Positions 1 through 12,298 of a DNA stretch of 64,000 nucleotides are shown here, one piece after another; the first letter of the stretch is position 1, and each line of letters starts with the position of its first letter. Below the pieces are notes generated by a model. That model saw only the letters and a list, made by a program, of their open reading frames with translations. It was not told where the DNA came from and ran no database searches. The translations under genes were made by a program, and so were the position numbers. Source of the DNA: Iris pallida (Eukaryota; Streptophyta; Magnoliopsida; Asparagales; Iridaceae); NCBI GenBank assembly GCA_029216955.1, contig JANAVB010042220.1, positions 15,929,599 to 15,993,598 on the forward strand. The letters run 5' to 3'.

Positions 1-1126
1 CAAGGTATTTATTCTCGACCTCTAGCTATTATAAGCTATTCCTTATGCTCTAGTTAACTACTTTGTTGGTTCTTTTAAACATCTCATAGACATTGCGATA
101 CTCTACTCTCATTGCTTCTATTGTAGAAATTTTTGACAATTTTTTCTTATACATATATGCTTTTGTAATATTCTAAACAATCTCTTTATTAATTTATACA
201 GGTCATTAAAGATTGATCATCACCAAGACAGGAGCTGCATATGCAATTGATCATCAATTTATATTTATAGATTACTCTAGTTTTTATTTACCAGCTACTT
301 TGGATACTCTTTATTTTATAAGTACCAATATTACTTCTCTTCATGTTATATGTACTGAATTTTATGGAGCAATATAATTACTTTTTGAGAATTGCTATAA
401 TTACTTTTCATGTTGTTGTTGTCTATAATTACTTTAGAGTTAGTCGCCTATATAAATGCTTTTTAGAATTTGTGAAGGTTAGTTTTGGTTTACATTGGAA
501 AGTCGATGGGGGTGTTCTTGGAAGATGAGCACAATCATGCATACCCTCTTCTACAAGAATTGTGTGATATTACATTATGTTCTTGTGTTTTTAATGTATA
601 ATGACAATGACAAAAAAATACTCGTGATAATTGATTTTACATCAAACATATAAAGTGTACACTATGATGACAATAATAAATGTGTTACTGCAAGTGTTTA
701 CAATAATGACATGTACTTGTCACTAAACATAAACGTTTATTGTGACAAGAATAAAAGTGTTACTAAAGTTGTTTTGTGATAGCAAATGTCATCACGAAAA
801 TAATTTTTATTTTTGTCAAAAAAATTTTTATTTATTTTTAGTTACAATAAAAAGCTATTTTGTGACAATATCGCGAGCCACTTATAATATTTTTAGTGAC
901 GAATTTTGTTGTCACAAAAAGTTTACTATCACTGACAACATATTCTTGTCACAGAAGAGAACTTTCTGTGACAACGACTTTTGGTCGCCACCTATACTTT
1001 AAGCTACGGAGGTATAAGCTACGAAAATAAGTCGTCACTATACTCGTCACAGAAGATGTGTTGTGACGACTTTCATAATTTCTATGACAACTTTACATGT
1101 CACAGAAACTATGTTTTCTTGTAGTG
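1..1126. mobile_element. CACTA-1: right end of a CACTA (En/Spm) DNA transposon, left end outside window
   Basis: The right terminus reads as the reverse complement of the plant CACTA end CACTACAAGAAAA and finishes at 1126. About 600-1126 is dense in short subterminal motifs TGTCAC/GTGACA in both orientations, the usual binding sites for the element's own transposase. No left CACTA end is visible, so the element continues upstream. Bases 1-600 are AT-rich with no recognisable coding sequence. The insertion interrupts the transposase reading frame of CACTA-2, which resumes immediately after 1126. The candidate 3-bp target duplication on the right is GAA (1127-1129); its partner is outside the window. 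Confidence 0.85.
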
Positions 1127-1130
1127 GAAG

Positions 1131-2583
1131 GACATTGCGGTAACACTGTGCAAGCTAGAGAGGGTATTTCCTCTTGGATTCTTCGACTCTATGGAGCATT
1201 TGTCGATTCATCTATCTTATAAGGCACGTGTTGGTGGACCCGTCGAATACCGATAGATGTACCCGCTCGAGCGACATTTGAATTACCTAAAAAGAAAGGT
1301 GAAAAATAAGGCACGGGTCGAGGGTTCTATTTGTGAACCCTATATTCTCGAGGAGATTACAAACTTTTGTTCGATGTATTTCAAGCCTCATGTTGCAACT
1401 AATAGAACAAGAGCTTCCAGAAACGACGACGGAGATCATGAATGTAATGATACAATACTGAAGGTATTCAATGCTCCAGAAAAGCCATCGGATAAAATAA
1501 AGAAGAGATATCTGAATGATGATGAGCTAAGGGCTGCTCAGGTATATGTATTACTCAACTGCGACGATGATGAAGTAGAGAAGCTGGAGGGGTAAGTAAT
1601 TAATACGTCTATATTATTTTAATAGTGTTGATTATTATACTATTACATTAATTGAACGATGCTGTTTTCAGCATATTTAATGATGATGTGAGGTCAGGTA
1701 GGCCATACATAACAGAAGAAGAACTAGAACAAGAAATTAGGTGTTATTTTCTATTATAGTTGAGTGCATATGTAAGACTTGAGAACTCTGTAATTACCTT
1801 TCTGTATATGTACTTGAGAATGAGCTTAATTTATTTTTTCGTGGTATTTAGGTCGATCGTCCATACGCAAGACTTGAGAATGAGTCTATTAGAATGCTAG
1901 CCAAGGGACCAATTTATGCTGCAAAAATAAGGCCAAGCTACTGTGTTAATAAGTTTAAGTTCAAGTCAACAACTTGCCCGATCAGAGACAACTTTGTAGA
2001 TCTCGATTCCACCAAAAATAGATGTTTGCGTATCAGATCTTCGAACTAAAAAGATGTTGATGCGGGCAACGATTTCTATGGCGTCCTATGGGAGATTATG
2101 GAGCTGACATATAGTTATGGAATAGAGCCTGCTAAGATTGTGTTATTCAGGTGTGATTGGTTCAATCCGATTGAAGGTCAAGGTTGGAAACTAGACAAGC
2201 ACGGTCTTGTGGATATAAACTATCGGCGTCGATATCAAGCCTATGAACCATTTGTCCTATCAAGTCAGGCTCAGCTCGTGTACTTCACAAATTATCCTAA
2301 ACGAGAAACAACAAGGTCGGACTGGTGGGCAGTATGCAAGACCAAATCTAGAAATACCTTTGAGGTTGACGATATAGCTTATCAAGAGGATGAACTACCT
2401 CTTGTAACAAATATTATAGAAGTGGACACGACGGAAGTTCCTCATTACACATCTAATTGTGTAGAAGAAGTAGAATTATCTGAAGAGGAAGATGCAGATG
2501 AAAGTGAAGATGTAGAGGAGGAAGAAGAAGAAGAATAAGATGATGAGCTAAACGAACTAGATGAATTTTCAAAAGAGGATTAA
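1131..2583 (+). pseudogene. TNP2-type CACTA transposase, C-terminal part (DUF4218 and DUF4216 domains), broken
   Basis: The first exon (about 1131-1591) matches the DUF4218 domain: a DIAVTLCKLERVF stretch, then FFDSMEHL, then MYPLERHLNYLKRKVKNKAR and SICEPYILEEI. The Trp expected before MYPLER is a TAG stop at about 1255. A splice donor (gtaagt, about 1593) and an acceptor (ttttcag, about 1671) flank a probable intron. A later exon (2098-2538) is a DUF4216 domain with KIVLFRCDWFNP, NYRRRYQAYEPFVL and SDWWAV, ending in a highly acidic Glu/Asp tail. The family catalyses excision and insertion of CACTA elements in the nucleus. The N-terminal catalytic part is cut off by CACTA-1, and a further stop lies near 2047, so this copy is dead. 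The domain calls rest on remembered family motifs. Confidence 0.85.
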
Positions 2584-2755
2584 ATCTGTACATTTATTTT
2601 ATCATCATATTTGATACTTTAGTGACACTTTTATCATATAAATCTGTGACACTTTAGTGACACTTTTATCTGTGACTATGATATTTTTCAAAAATCTATG
2701 ATGTCTATCATATAAATATGTAGATTTGTTTTATTGTTATATGTTATTATCAGGT

Positions 2756-4707
2756 ATGACTAGACCAGGAGGACAATACAAAGGATATTATATTAGGCAG
2801 TCGCGTGTGCCTCGGGCTGGGGATACAAATTCCGTACGCTCATCCTCATCTCCGAGTACACCAGTGTACCGTTCTATTCCCGGTCCATTATCGGGACAGG
2901 GTAGTTCCCGCAGGTTGGCGACTCCTCCCTTGTCGTCCAGTATTCCTGATCCCGCATCCAGCATTCCTCTTGCGTCTAGCATTCCTCCTGCCGATGCCTC
3001 CATAGGAAGATCCAACGTCGAGCATATGGAGGACGGTGATCAGACTGATCCTGTCCAGGCAAGAGGTGAGAGCGACCCTCCATGCGCTCCTCCGGACGAG
3101 ACGCGTATGGAGATTTGGACGGACGAACCTACGAAGTAAGTTAATTAGTTAGTATATATTTCTCAAATGATTATATGTACATATATATTCATGAAATTTA
3201 TTATTGTATAGATATCGGCCTCATGTAGTACAGAGACAGCTGGGGTTATTTCTGAGGAAGAACTATGGTGGCCCTTGGATTAACTACTCAGATGCTCCCG
3301 CAGATAAGAAGGCCTTTTGGTTGGCCTAGTTTAAGGTAAAAAAATTTGTTTATTTTTAAATTTTAATAATTATTTGTGTCTATTATACAACTTTTCTATT
3401 TTACTTCTTGTAGAGGACCTATTTCTATCCACTACACCGGGCGACGAAGATCGAGGCCCAATTTTTTGCCGTCGCAGGCAAGCTCATCCGTGATGCGATC
3501 CACGACCAGAAGTCTCGTGATCGCTCCGGAAAGTCGATCCATGGTTGGATCACGCCAGAGCAGTGGACTGCGATGAAGGCTAGATTCGGCGAGGCCAGGT
3601 ACCAGGAGCGGTCTGACAAGGCCAAGGTGGCACGGTCAAGCGCCAGTAAGTGGTGTGGTGGCCCCTTTTCTATGACGGAGCATTTTTGTCGTCTGGTACA
3701 TTTTCTATGACGGACATCATTTTATATATAGTTGGATAAAATTTTTAGTACTAATAATAGATAATATATTTTAAGAGGTAAAAATGGATGAGGACCCGAA
3801 CATGGTGACCGTCTTCCTAGTCACCCATCGGAGGGCTGAAGAGTTCATTGACGAGAGGGCGACGCAGGCTTATGTACATTCTATTCTTTATATTAATTTA
3901 CTATAATTTAGAAAATGGGGAAATAGATATCAATATAGACTTTAGCAAACACTTAGACGTTAGCAAACATTGTTCTATGCTGAGTTTCTTCGGCTACAAG
4001 AGGAGGCGGCTGCTGTTGCTAGTGTGCCTACAGAGGGAGGGGCTGGTACTTCTTTCCAGCCGCCTACAGCTCCATCGCTGGACGACCTCTGGATGACCGT
4101 CGTTGGTGGACTTCAGAAGGGTACGTACTACGGTACGGGATCCTACGGTGCCTATTTAGCTTCAGAGACTTCCCGGGCCCCCTCTATTAGTGTGCAGTCT
4201 CCAGCTTCGCAGGCATCATCATGAGCTCAGGATATTGGTCGTCAGATCGACGAGCTGTGTTGCGAGTTGCAGCAGCAAATTTCTGATCACCATACCACAG
4301 AGCGATGATCCAACGATCAGATGATCACCGGACGATTTGATGCTGTCGAGCGCAGTATAAAGGAGCTGATGAGTCTGCAGCAGGCTATAGCTGCTAGCTT
4401 GCATAGGCTCACCGAGTCTACGCAGTGCACAGAGCGTAGACAGGTCGAGCTGGAGGGATCACATAGGACCACGTCTGCCTCACTCACTCAGGTACATACT
4501 TCGATTGAGGAGAGTACTCAGAGGATGGTGAGTACCCTTACTGTGCATGCTGAGCGAATGCGAGAGCTAGAGCAGATACGTCCTTCCGATCCATCGACGG
4601 TGCCGACTGTAGACATTGCACTGCCTCCTACTACCCCTACGGTGCAGCTCATACAGGAGCAGTATGAGTATATGCTATCTCAGATGCGTAGCAGGGGTCC
4701 TCAGTGA
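2756..4707 (+). pseudogene. Transposase_24-like second gene of CACTA-2 (Ptta/En/Spm family), multi-exon, probably broken
   Basis: The ATG at 2756 opens MTRPGGQYKGYY and a Pro/Ser-rich exon ending at a gtaagt donor (3136). The likely next exons are 3212-3335 (acceptor tatag, donor gtaaaa; ends with a TAG where a residue is expected) and 3414 to about 3645 or later. The latter contains HDQKSRDRSGKSIHGW and a Lys/Arg-rich segment, typical of the conserved region of plant Transposase_24 proteins. About 3784-3870 carries DEDPNMVTVFLVTHRRAEEF, another family hallmark. The 3' exon has a Gln/Glu-rich coiled-coil-like stretch (4321-4707). In related elements this gene is the TNPA/TNPD-like DNA-binding partner of the transposase. 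Exon limits are inferred by eye; the stop near 3330 and another at about 4221 suggest decay. Confidence 0.7.
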
Positions 4708-4855
4708 TTTCATTGATTTTTTTATGAGTTGTATGTATTGGCCCTATGGGCAAATTGTTTATTGATACACTTTTGTTTATACACTTGGTGGAAGACTTTT
4801 ATCATCTCACATTTTTATTTGACTCTATTGGATGTTTGTGATGATGTGTGTCTGT

Positions 4856-5155
4856 GAAGTGCAGTATGTAGGATTTGAATATATTTATGTTTGTGACGCG
4901 GGATGTGTGTCTGTGATGATGTTTGTTATGAGTTGTATGTATTGGCCCTATGATGTGTCTGTGATGATGTTTGTGATGATGTAAAGTACAGTATAAAGTG
5001 TAAAGTGCAGTGTGCAGGATTTGAATATAAAGTGTAGTGTGCAGTATGCAGGATTTGAATATAAAGTGCAGTGTGTAGCATTAGTATTTAAACTGTATAT
5101 GAAGTGCAGGATTTTTGTTTAAATTGTATATAAAGTACAGTGTGCATGATTTGAA
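4856..5155 (+). repeat. Degenerate tandem repeat in CACTA-2 3' region
   Basis: Several degenerate copies of a roughly 35-base unit built around aaagtgcagtgtgcaggatt and ttgaatat lie between the last exon of CACTA-2 and its subterminal repeats. Nearby, gtgatgatgt-like units (about 4830-4985) also recur. I see no coding sequence here. Confidence 0.7.
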
Positions 5156-5189
5156 AACTATATTTTATTTTTTTAATTTTCCAGCATGT

Positions 5190-5595
5190 TACTACGGATT
5201 ACGACGTTTGGCGACGGATTTGCGACGCTGAAGTACGTCGCAAATATGTATCTGGATGTCGCTAACTGCGACGGACCGTCGCTAAACGTCGTCCAGCATA
5301 CTAACATGGCAAACCTTGCCATGTCACCACATGCGACGAATAGACGTCGCTATATACGTCGCTAAATTGGCGACGTACTATAAATATCGCCGAACGTCAC
5401 TAGGTTTGTGACATTTTAGCATCGTAGACTATTCGCCGCAACAGCGATGATTGGCGACGAACTTTTGATCTGCGACTAGCTTTTCGACGACCTGCTTATT
5501 CCGTCGCTAATTACGTCACTAAATTAACTTAGCGACATATTTTTACTTATTAGCGACGTTTTTGGACGTCGCTAATATGACTCATTCTAGTAGTA
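5190..5595. repeat. CACTA-2 subterminal repeat block
   Basis: About 400 bases are filled with GCGACG/CGTCGC motifs in both orientations, far more GC-rich than the flanks. This is the expected subterminal transposase-binding region of a CACTA element and ends exactly at the element terminus. Confidence 0.85.
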
Positions 5596-5599
5596 TAGG

Positions 5600-6714
5600 T
5601 ACTAATATGTGTGTATATCTGTACAGAACTGAATTGGAGAGTCACAGCTGTTGGTATGCACATGTATTAGTGTGGAGCTGAGCCTTGAGTCACAACTGTC
5701 AATCGAGTTTGCATGTATCGATAATGATTTTGTTAAGAGCTAACAATACATAAACAAATAGGAAACAATATTGGTTATATCATGTTTATTCTAATCCTTG
5801 TCTTGTGCAAGGATGGTTCATCGGCTATGGTAAGAATCGCTGAAGAGTGATACATGTATTGCTTATAAAGATTAATCTGTTGTAAAGAATATGTTATGTA
5901 CTATGAAAAGAAGTTAAATGAAATGATTATAGCTCATGAACATGCTACGCACTTCACATGAATAGAGTAGTTATCATGTATGAACAAAATATCCCTTGAA
6001 TGTTTGAATTAAAATGATATGAAATGTTGGTTTTTGAAATAGTTTTAAAAGCTGTAATCTAACTCTGTACTACATAAAATGAATGTAGGTAAAAGTAGCA
6101 AGATCAATAACACATAGATTTTTTTTTTACTAAATGAATTAGTGATCATTTCAGACGATGTAGTCTTTGTTCACATCTCTAGTACATTAATGTACTGACC
6201 CACCACCAGCTTGTCTGCAGGTGCAAGATGGACGAAATTAAGCAATAGCCCAAGCCTCATTATCAGGAGCCAAAAATCAGAATTGATGCAAAAAGATAGA
6301 TTTTTTGTATAAGTGATGGTCATCTGTTAAAGAGTTGGTTTTGAATATAAATGGATGTAATGTATGGAACGGGATCATTATAATCTGCATAGTTCATGAG
6401 AGATTGTAAGCCAAGTATGACATATATCAGAGAGATAATGAGAGCTTTGTAACTGATTAGAGAATATTAATAAAGAGATTGATTTCTGTATCATTGTGTT
6501 CACTTTTGTTTTCTTCTATATTGTCTGGTATTGCTTTAATTTCTACATTTCTGTTCTGCTGCGTTATTTTTATCTTGTCTATTTTGTAATTGTATAGGCC
6601 TTGGCCTTATGTAAGCGCAACTTATACTTGCACGACATCACGCCTAAGTGAAGACGAACGATTCTGCAGCAATCAAAACAAGGAGGAACGATCAGACGGG
6701 ATCGGGCCGTGACA
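5600..6714 (+). repeat. Retro-1: left LTR, 5' end lost at CACTA-2
   Basis: This is collinear with 7894-8977 over about 1 kb, starting with actaatatgtgtg and including gaatattaataaagaga. It ends ...gtgaca at 6714, three bases before a canonical tRNA-Met primer site, so it is the 5' LTR of a plus-strand LTR retrotransposon. The outermost left part is missing because CACTA-2 ends at 5595. Confidence 0.8.
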
Positions 6715-6717
6715 TAA

Positions 6718-6729
6718 TGGTATCAGAGC
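6718..6729 (+). other. Retro-1 primer-binding site (initiator tRNA-Met type)
   Basis: TGGTATCAGAGC is complementary to the 3' end of plant initiator tRNA-Met, the commonest primer of plant LTR retrotransposons. It lies three bases after the LTR end. Confidence 0.9.
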
Positions 6730-7893
6730 AATACGATCCTCTGGCCAATTGTTGATTCGATTGAATTCGAAGATGTTCGCTTGATTGGAATTCCTTTACC
6801 TACTTAATATCATTGATGAGATGAATGTTCCATACAATAAGTCCATAAATATTTTTTTATGATGCCAGCGTATGTTTTATTGATCGATTGATTGAGATTG
6901 AGATATTTTATTGAACACGAATTTGAACACGAATTTTGATATGATCTGGACCGTAATTTTTATGGATTGATGATGACGAAGGATGAGGACTATCGTTGCT
7001 ATGGATATCATACGTTTCTCCTTATTTCGGGGTTGAAACTTTTTCTCAGTGGGTAATTATGTAGTGCCCTGCTCCATGAAAGCAGTAGATAGACTGAGAG
7101 ATCAGATTGTTGGCTCTGATACAGAAGACGATTGATCTGGGTGAGTGGAAAATGACTCATTTTTTGATTCTTTCACGCCTAATAAAGAATCTATGAGTTT
7201 TCAATGTATGTTGCATAATAAATGAACCATTGCTATGCTAATCACGATAAAAGGAATCATTTCTATGCTAAGACAAGATAAAAGATTTGCATGCTAATGT
7301 TAGATTATCATTCCAACAGAATGAACCATGCCATGCTTAATAATAAGAGAAAAGAGAATGCTCACACGTCCCAGATTAGTATGCTATCAAAAGTAGAGTT
7401 CATGCTTATTGTTTAGAACTGTTACCATACTTGCTTAAATAAGATTGTTTATTGTCCCTTTATTAAATGCTATAAAGACAGAAATGTATTGAAGGCTCAT
7501 TATATTATTAAAAGAGATGATACAGCTTGTCCGTCTAGAGAAAAGAAGAGAAGAGCTATTTGCTCTGTTATATGAAAAGAAATAGATAGGTAGAATATGT
7601 CTGCTGATCGATCGAGGAATTGTTATAAAAAAAGGGTAATTGATAAATGTTGCATTCATAGAGTCGGCTCGGACAACTTGTGCACAAGGGTGCAATCTCT
7701 CGACCGATCACTTGGGCACCTGGATCGCTCGGCTTCGGAGGAAACATGAAATCCTGAGACTAGAAGTCCTCGCAATCAGGGGGTGTCAATCTATTGGTGA
7801 GATGGACTAGAATGTCCCAACTGCTAATAATGGGGATACCCATGGACCATCATATAGATAGATATTGATTGGTGAAGATCTGAACCCTGAGCC
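6730..7893 (+). other. Retro-1 internal region, short and non-coding
   Basis: Only about 1.2 kb separates the primer site from the second LTR. No gag, protease, RT or integrase motif is visible in any frame, so this is a non-autonomous derivative that must use proteins from another element. A small GC-richer block lies near 7660-7760. The exact start of the right LTR is uncertain by some tens of bases because I could not identify a clean polypurine tract. Confidence 0.65.
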
Positions 7894-8977
7894 ACATCTA
7901 CTAGTATGTGTGTGTATCAGTGCAGAGCTGAACCGGAGAGTCATAATTGTTGGTATGTGCATGTATTAGTGCAGAGCTGAGCCTTGAGTCATAGCTACAA
8001 ATCGAGTTTGCATATATCAATAATAATTTTGTTAAGAGCTAACAATGTAGAGAAGAACAAGAAACAATATTGGTTATATCATGTTTATTCTAATCATTGT
8101 CTTATGCAGGGATGGATCGTTAGCTATGGTAAGAATCACTGGAGAGTGATATATGTATTACTTATAGAATGATCTATTATAAAGAATATGTCATGTACTA
8201 TGAAAAGAAGTAAAATGAATTGGGCTTGTTATTGACTCTAAGAAATGCTGGAACTAAATGAAATGGTTATGGATCATGAAACACACTGCGCACATCACAT
8301 GAATAGAATAGTTATCGTGCATGAACAAAATAGTCACTTAAATGTTTGATTTAAAAAGATATGAAATGTTGGTTTTTGAAATAGTTTTCAAAAGCGGTAA
8401 TCTGACTCTCTACTGCATGAAATGAATGTAGGTAAAAATAGCAAGATAAATGTCACATAAATGTTTTATCACTAAATGAATTAGTGATCGTTTCAGAAGA
8501 TGTATCCTTTGTGTATGTCACCAATACGTTAATGTACTGACCCACCACTAGTTTTCCTGCAGATGCAAAGTGGACGAAATGAATAATCCGAAGTGATAGC
8601 CCGAGCCTCATTCTCAGGAGCCAGAAATCAGAAGAGATGCAAAGAGGTGGGTTTTCCGTACACGTGATGGTCATCTGTTAAAGAGTTGGTTTTAAATATA
8701 AAGGGTTGTAATGTATGGAACATGATCATTGTAATCTGCATTGTTCATGAGAGATTGTAAGCCAAGTACAACATGTATCGGAGAGATAAAGAGAGCTTTG
8801 TAATTGATTCAAGAATATTAATAAAGAGACTGATTTTTGTATCATTGTGTTCACTTTGGTTTTCTGCTATGTTGTCCACTGCTGATTCAATTTCTGCATT
8901 TATATTTCGTTGCATTATTGTTTATTTTGTCTATTTTGTTATTATACATGTCTTAGCCTTGTACAACTGCAACTTAA
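7894..8977 (+). repeat. Retro-1: right LTR, interrupted at 8978
   Basis: Homologous to 5600-6628 in the same orientation. It breaks after gcaacttaa at 8977, where a long-LTR element begins with TGTAACG. The left LTR continues about 86 bases past the equivalent point, so the missing 3' end of this LTR should lie beyond the nested stack, outside the window. The candidate left target duplication of the inserted element is CTTAA (8973-8977). Confidence 0.8.
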
Positions 8978-10835
8978 TGTAACGCTGCAGATCCAAAATA
9001 CATAGGACTAGAAATGTAGACATGCCAGCCGTATAATATATACGTAAGCTGTAAAATATAGTATAACCATTACAACTAATCTCATCCACAAAATAAAGAA
9101 GAAAGATATTATAAATCAACTATGAATTGTTATTTTGTACAAGACGTTGGGCGGAGACAAATACACTACCAACTGTTTTAAATGAGAAGAAAAATATACA
9201 AGAAAAGAATTTATAAGTAGCAAAGACGACCCAAGAAAAATTATCTTCGAAGGAAATGGGGAAGATTACAGCTTGGCTAGAACACCTACTGAAAGTCACA
9301 AACACACACTTGGAGAATTCACCAGGTCCTCTAAGGGACTTAACAAGATACAAAAAAATAACATGCCATATAAACTAAATATAAAATATGTCATAAGTAA
9401 GGTAAATGGTCCATATCATAACAAGGTCCAGTATCACATCAACGAAACCGTAGACTATCCCTAAAACCAAACAAGGACAAGGGGTAGCACACTATTCCAT
9501 GATGCGACAATACCCATGCCTTAACTAGGACGGAGTTTGACATGACATTGACTAAGATCACCTAACCATTCTCATGTGTTCATGCAGTTAAGAACAAACC
9601 TTCTACGCATGGGCACTTCTGGCTATAAATAGGATCCGGTATAGTCCCCACTTGGGAAACAATGTCCAAGCGCATAATGTTTCAATAACATCAGTGGCTA
9701 AACTGAGAGTGTAAGCTTACCCGTATCTCTAGCGGAGCTTCCGTGTTACAAAAAAAATATAATAGTGGCCCATACGATAAGGATATGTTCTCCCCACCCG
9801 ATGCACCTATCTAAGTCGCATCCACGACCATGTATTTCTACTAACTACCAAGTCTTCTAACATGTATCTAATTGACAGATAGACCTAACGTAAGTCCCAT
9901 ACGTATCGGTGATCAGCCAACACGCATGTCCGGAGGACATATGCTACTCACCACTCATCTTGTAGCACATCTGTGTCAAAGTTTATAAAATGCTGTAAGC
10001 TAGTGGTAGTCCCTTAAATCTAGGTCCATATGCAAATTTGAAGGCAAGAAAGAAAAATATGACTAGCACTATGTATAATTGAAAGCAAGTAAGTATGAAT
10101 TGTATCAAGATGGCTACTGGAAAAATTGAAAATAACCATAGGCAGTAATATGAAATAACTAAAGAAAATATAGACTAATTATAAGCAACAAATATGGCAA
10201 GGTATCTTGCCTGATATGACGCCTGGTATGGTGCGATGATCTAACAAGTCCTGCTTTTTCCGATAGCCATGGTCGTTACGAAAGGGTCCAGATTCACGAG
10301 GAAATATGAGTGTGTGATTAGACACGATCAATGATGATAACCGAGGAGAGTTGGAATAAAAGATACTTATACTATTTGTAGAAAATATTTTATAATATTT
10401 TGAAGACTAAATTTTATTAGTAAAATATTTTACTTAAACTTTAAAAAATCGAGAATATTTTTTAGGCAAGAAAACCCTAAGTTTGTAAAAAAAAATACTA
10501 TTTTAGGTAGAAATCTATATTTTCAAAGATACCTTTAGACAAATACGAAATAATTCTAGAATTTATTTTAAGGCCAAACCAAATTTGAAAGTACCTAAAT
10601 ACCTCTAACCATCTTACTACACATATAGTTTGAAATTAGTAATAATATAAATTTCTCAAAATAATAACTTGGACAATAATAATCATATTAATAAGTATTT
10701 TGATAAACTGATAATATTACTAATCATGAACTGAATACTTTAAGTAATACTGATAGAAGTGTTAATAACACTACTAACAATAATTGTAATTATACAATTT
10801 AAGGATAACACTATCTCTAATAGTAAGTAGGTTAT

Positions 10836-10850
10836 AATAATAATAATATA
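10836..10850. repeat. Short (TAA)n in LTR copy A
   Basis: A run of about four to five TAA units at the same LTR position where copy B has an expansion of well over 100 bases (19620-19749). Confidence 0.8.
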
Positions 10851-11180
10851 AGCTTTAGTAGATATATTATGTTGTTCCCCTCCGTCAAGGAAGCCAAGCA
10901 TCAATTAAACTTAAGTAACATAAGATAGAGAGAAAATTTCAAAAGGAAGAGAGACTCACTAAAGGAGAAGAAGAGGGCAGAGAAACGCAACGGTTGACAC
11001 TGTATGCACAGGGGACCGTAGAGGATGGGGATCGGTCCCCTGGTGTGGCAAAGAGGTCAACCCGGTGAGTGGCTCGGAGGATGCCTGATCTGAAGACGGT
11101 CAACGCAGCTACGGAGGACGGAAGGAGTAATTCCGGCGAGAGGCTCGGCATGGCTCTCCGACATGGCGGTTGGTCACGAG

Positions 11181-12213
11181 TAGTGGTAAGCATCGGATCG
11201 GTTCGGTTCGAACCGAACCGTCTATACCAAAACCGACAGAACCGAAAATTACAATTTTAAAAACCGTAAACCGATCCGTAGCACTGAGAACCGATCCAAA
11301 ACCGAACAAGTTTTGTTGTAGGTCGGTTCAGTTTCAAAGATTTTTTTTCTTTCAGAAAACAGAGGTAAGAACTACAAATTTGTAGAAACAAAAGTTCCAT
11401 AGAAAGTTAGTTGCACAAAAAAATGTTTAGCACATCGAGAATTAACATCAATAATAACTTACATCATAACTTTTGCAATATACAAGTAGCAACTAGCTCC
11501 AAAACAAAGCCAGCCAACATTCAAAACTAAAAAAACAACCCAAAAGGTAATCAATCAACCATATAAAAACCAAATGCAGCAAAAATGATAACAAAAACGT
11601 ACCATAGAGATTTGGTATTTTGCAGCAGGTCCTTCGCTCAAGGAAAGAACAAATTAATTGTTCTAAAAATCTTCACAATGGAAGAGGTTCTTCGATAAGG
11701 ACTCGTTCGACATAAACTGAGCGATGAGGAGCCTCTCGTTCCTCTCCCACAGCAGCAGCCGATGGCCGGCCGACCGCTCGCTCCGGAGCAGGCCCACCGA
11801 TCTAGCCTCCTCGAGCAAAATAGAACAAATTAGTAGGGGTTTATGTTTATATATGTCAGAGGTTTATGTTTGGGAGAAATTTTGAAGAGAATACCGGAGA
11901 GAGAGAGAGAGGGATCGAAAAGAGAGAGAAATGGAAGAGGAGGAGGCGACTGAATGAACAACTCATGAGGAGAGAGAATGGATGATAGGGTTTTATGTTT
12001 ATATATGTGCGAGGTTTTTTGGTAATTTTGGATATTCGATTTTTGGTTCAGGTCGGAAACCGAATAACAAATCCGCAAGCCGAACCGTTAACCGATATTC
12101 TCATATATACAAAACCGAATTTTGATCCGTAACTTTTAAATCCGAGCCGAACCGACATTACGGGTCGGATCAGGTCGGTTTTCAATTTTATAACTGTGTT
12201 TTGCTCACCCCTA
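11181..12213. mobile_element. Non-autonomous hAT transposon inserted in LTR copy A
   Basis: The insert is 1033 bp and absent from the paired LTR copy B, which is continuous at the matching site near 20060. It is flanked by a perfect 8-bp duplication GTCACGAG (11173-11180 and 12214-12221), the length made by hAT transposases. Termini are TAGTGGTAAGCA on the left and, in reverse complement, TAGGGGTGAGCA on the right, matching the plant hAT consensus with mismatches. Both subterminal regions are rich in AACCGA/TCGGTT, including a perfect 22-bp palindrome at 11199-11220. No transposase domain is visible. A GC-rich piece near 11700-11820 could be captured sequence, but I cannot identify it. Confidence 0.93.
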
Positions 12214-12298
12214 GTCACGAGAGGTAGAACAGGCGTCTGTGAGGGTTGTTGGCTGGTGTGGTTACCGTCGTCGGTCTGTGAGGGTTCTGTGTGGATGG

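Larger units (their letters stand above)
1127..5595 (+). mobile_element. CACTA-2: CACTA transposon with transposase and companion gene, left part outside window
   Basis: This element holds two plant CACTA genes in the same orientation: the C-terminal part of a TNP2-type transposase and a Transposase_24-like gene. It ends in a GC-richer block of GCGACG/CGTCGC subterminal repeats. The terminus at 5595 resembles the variant CACTACTAGAA end in reverse complement, but its last base is A, so it reads TACTA. It abuts retro-1 LTR homology within about five bases, which suggests it inserted into that LTR. CACTA-1 interrupts it on the left. Confidence 0.85.

Noticed and set aside
742..1002. 86-codon frame in CACTA-1 subterminal region
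   Set aside because: Runs through the TGTCAC/GTGACA repeat block; no family match.
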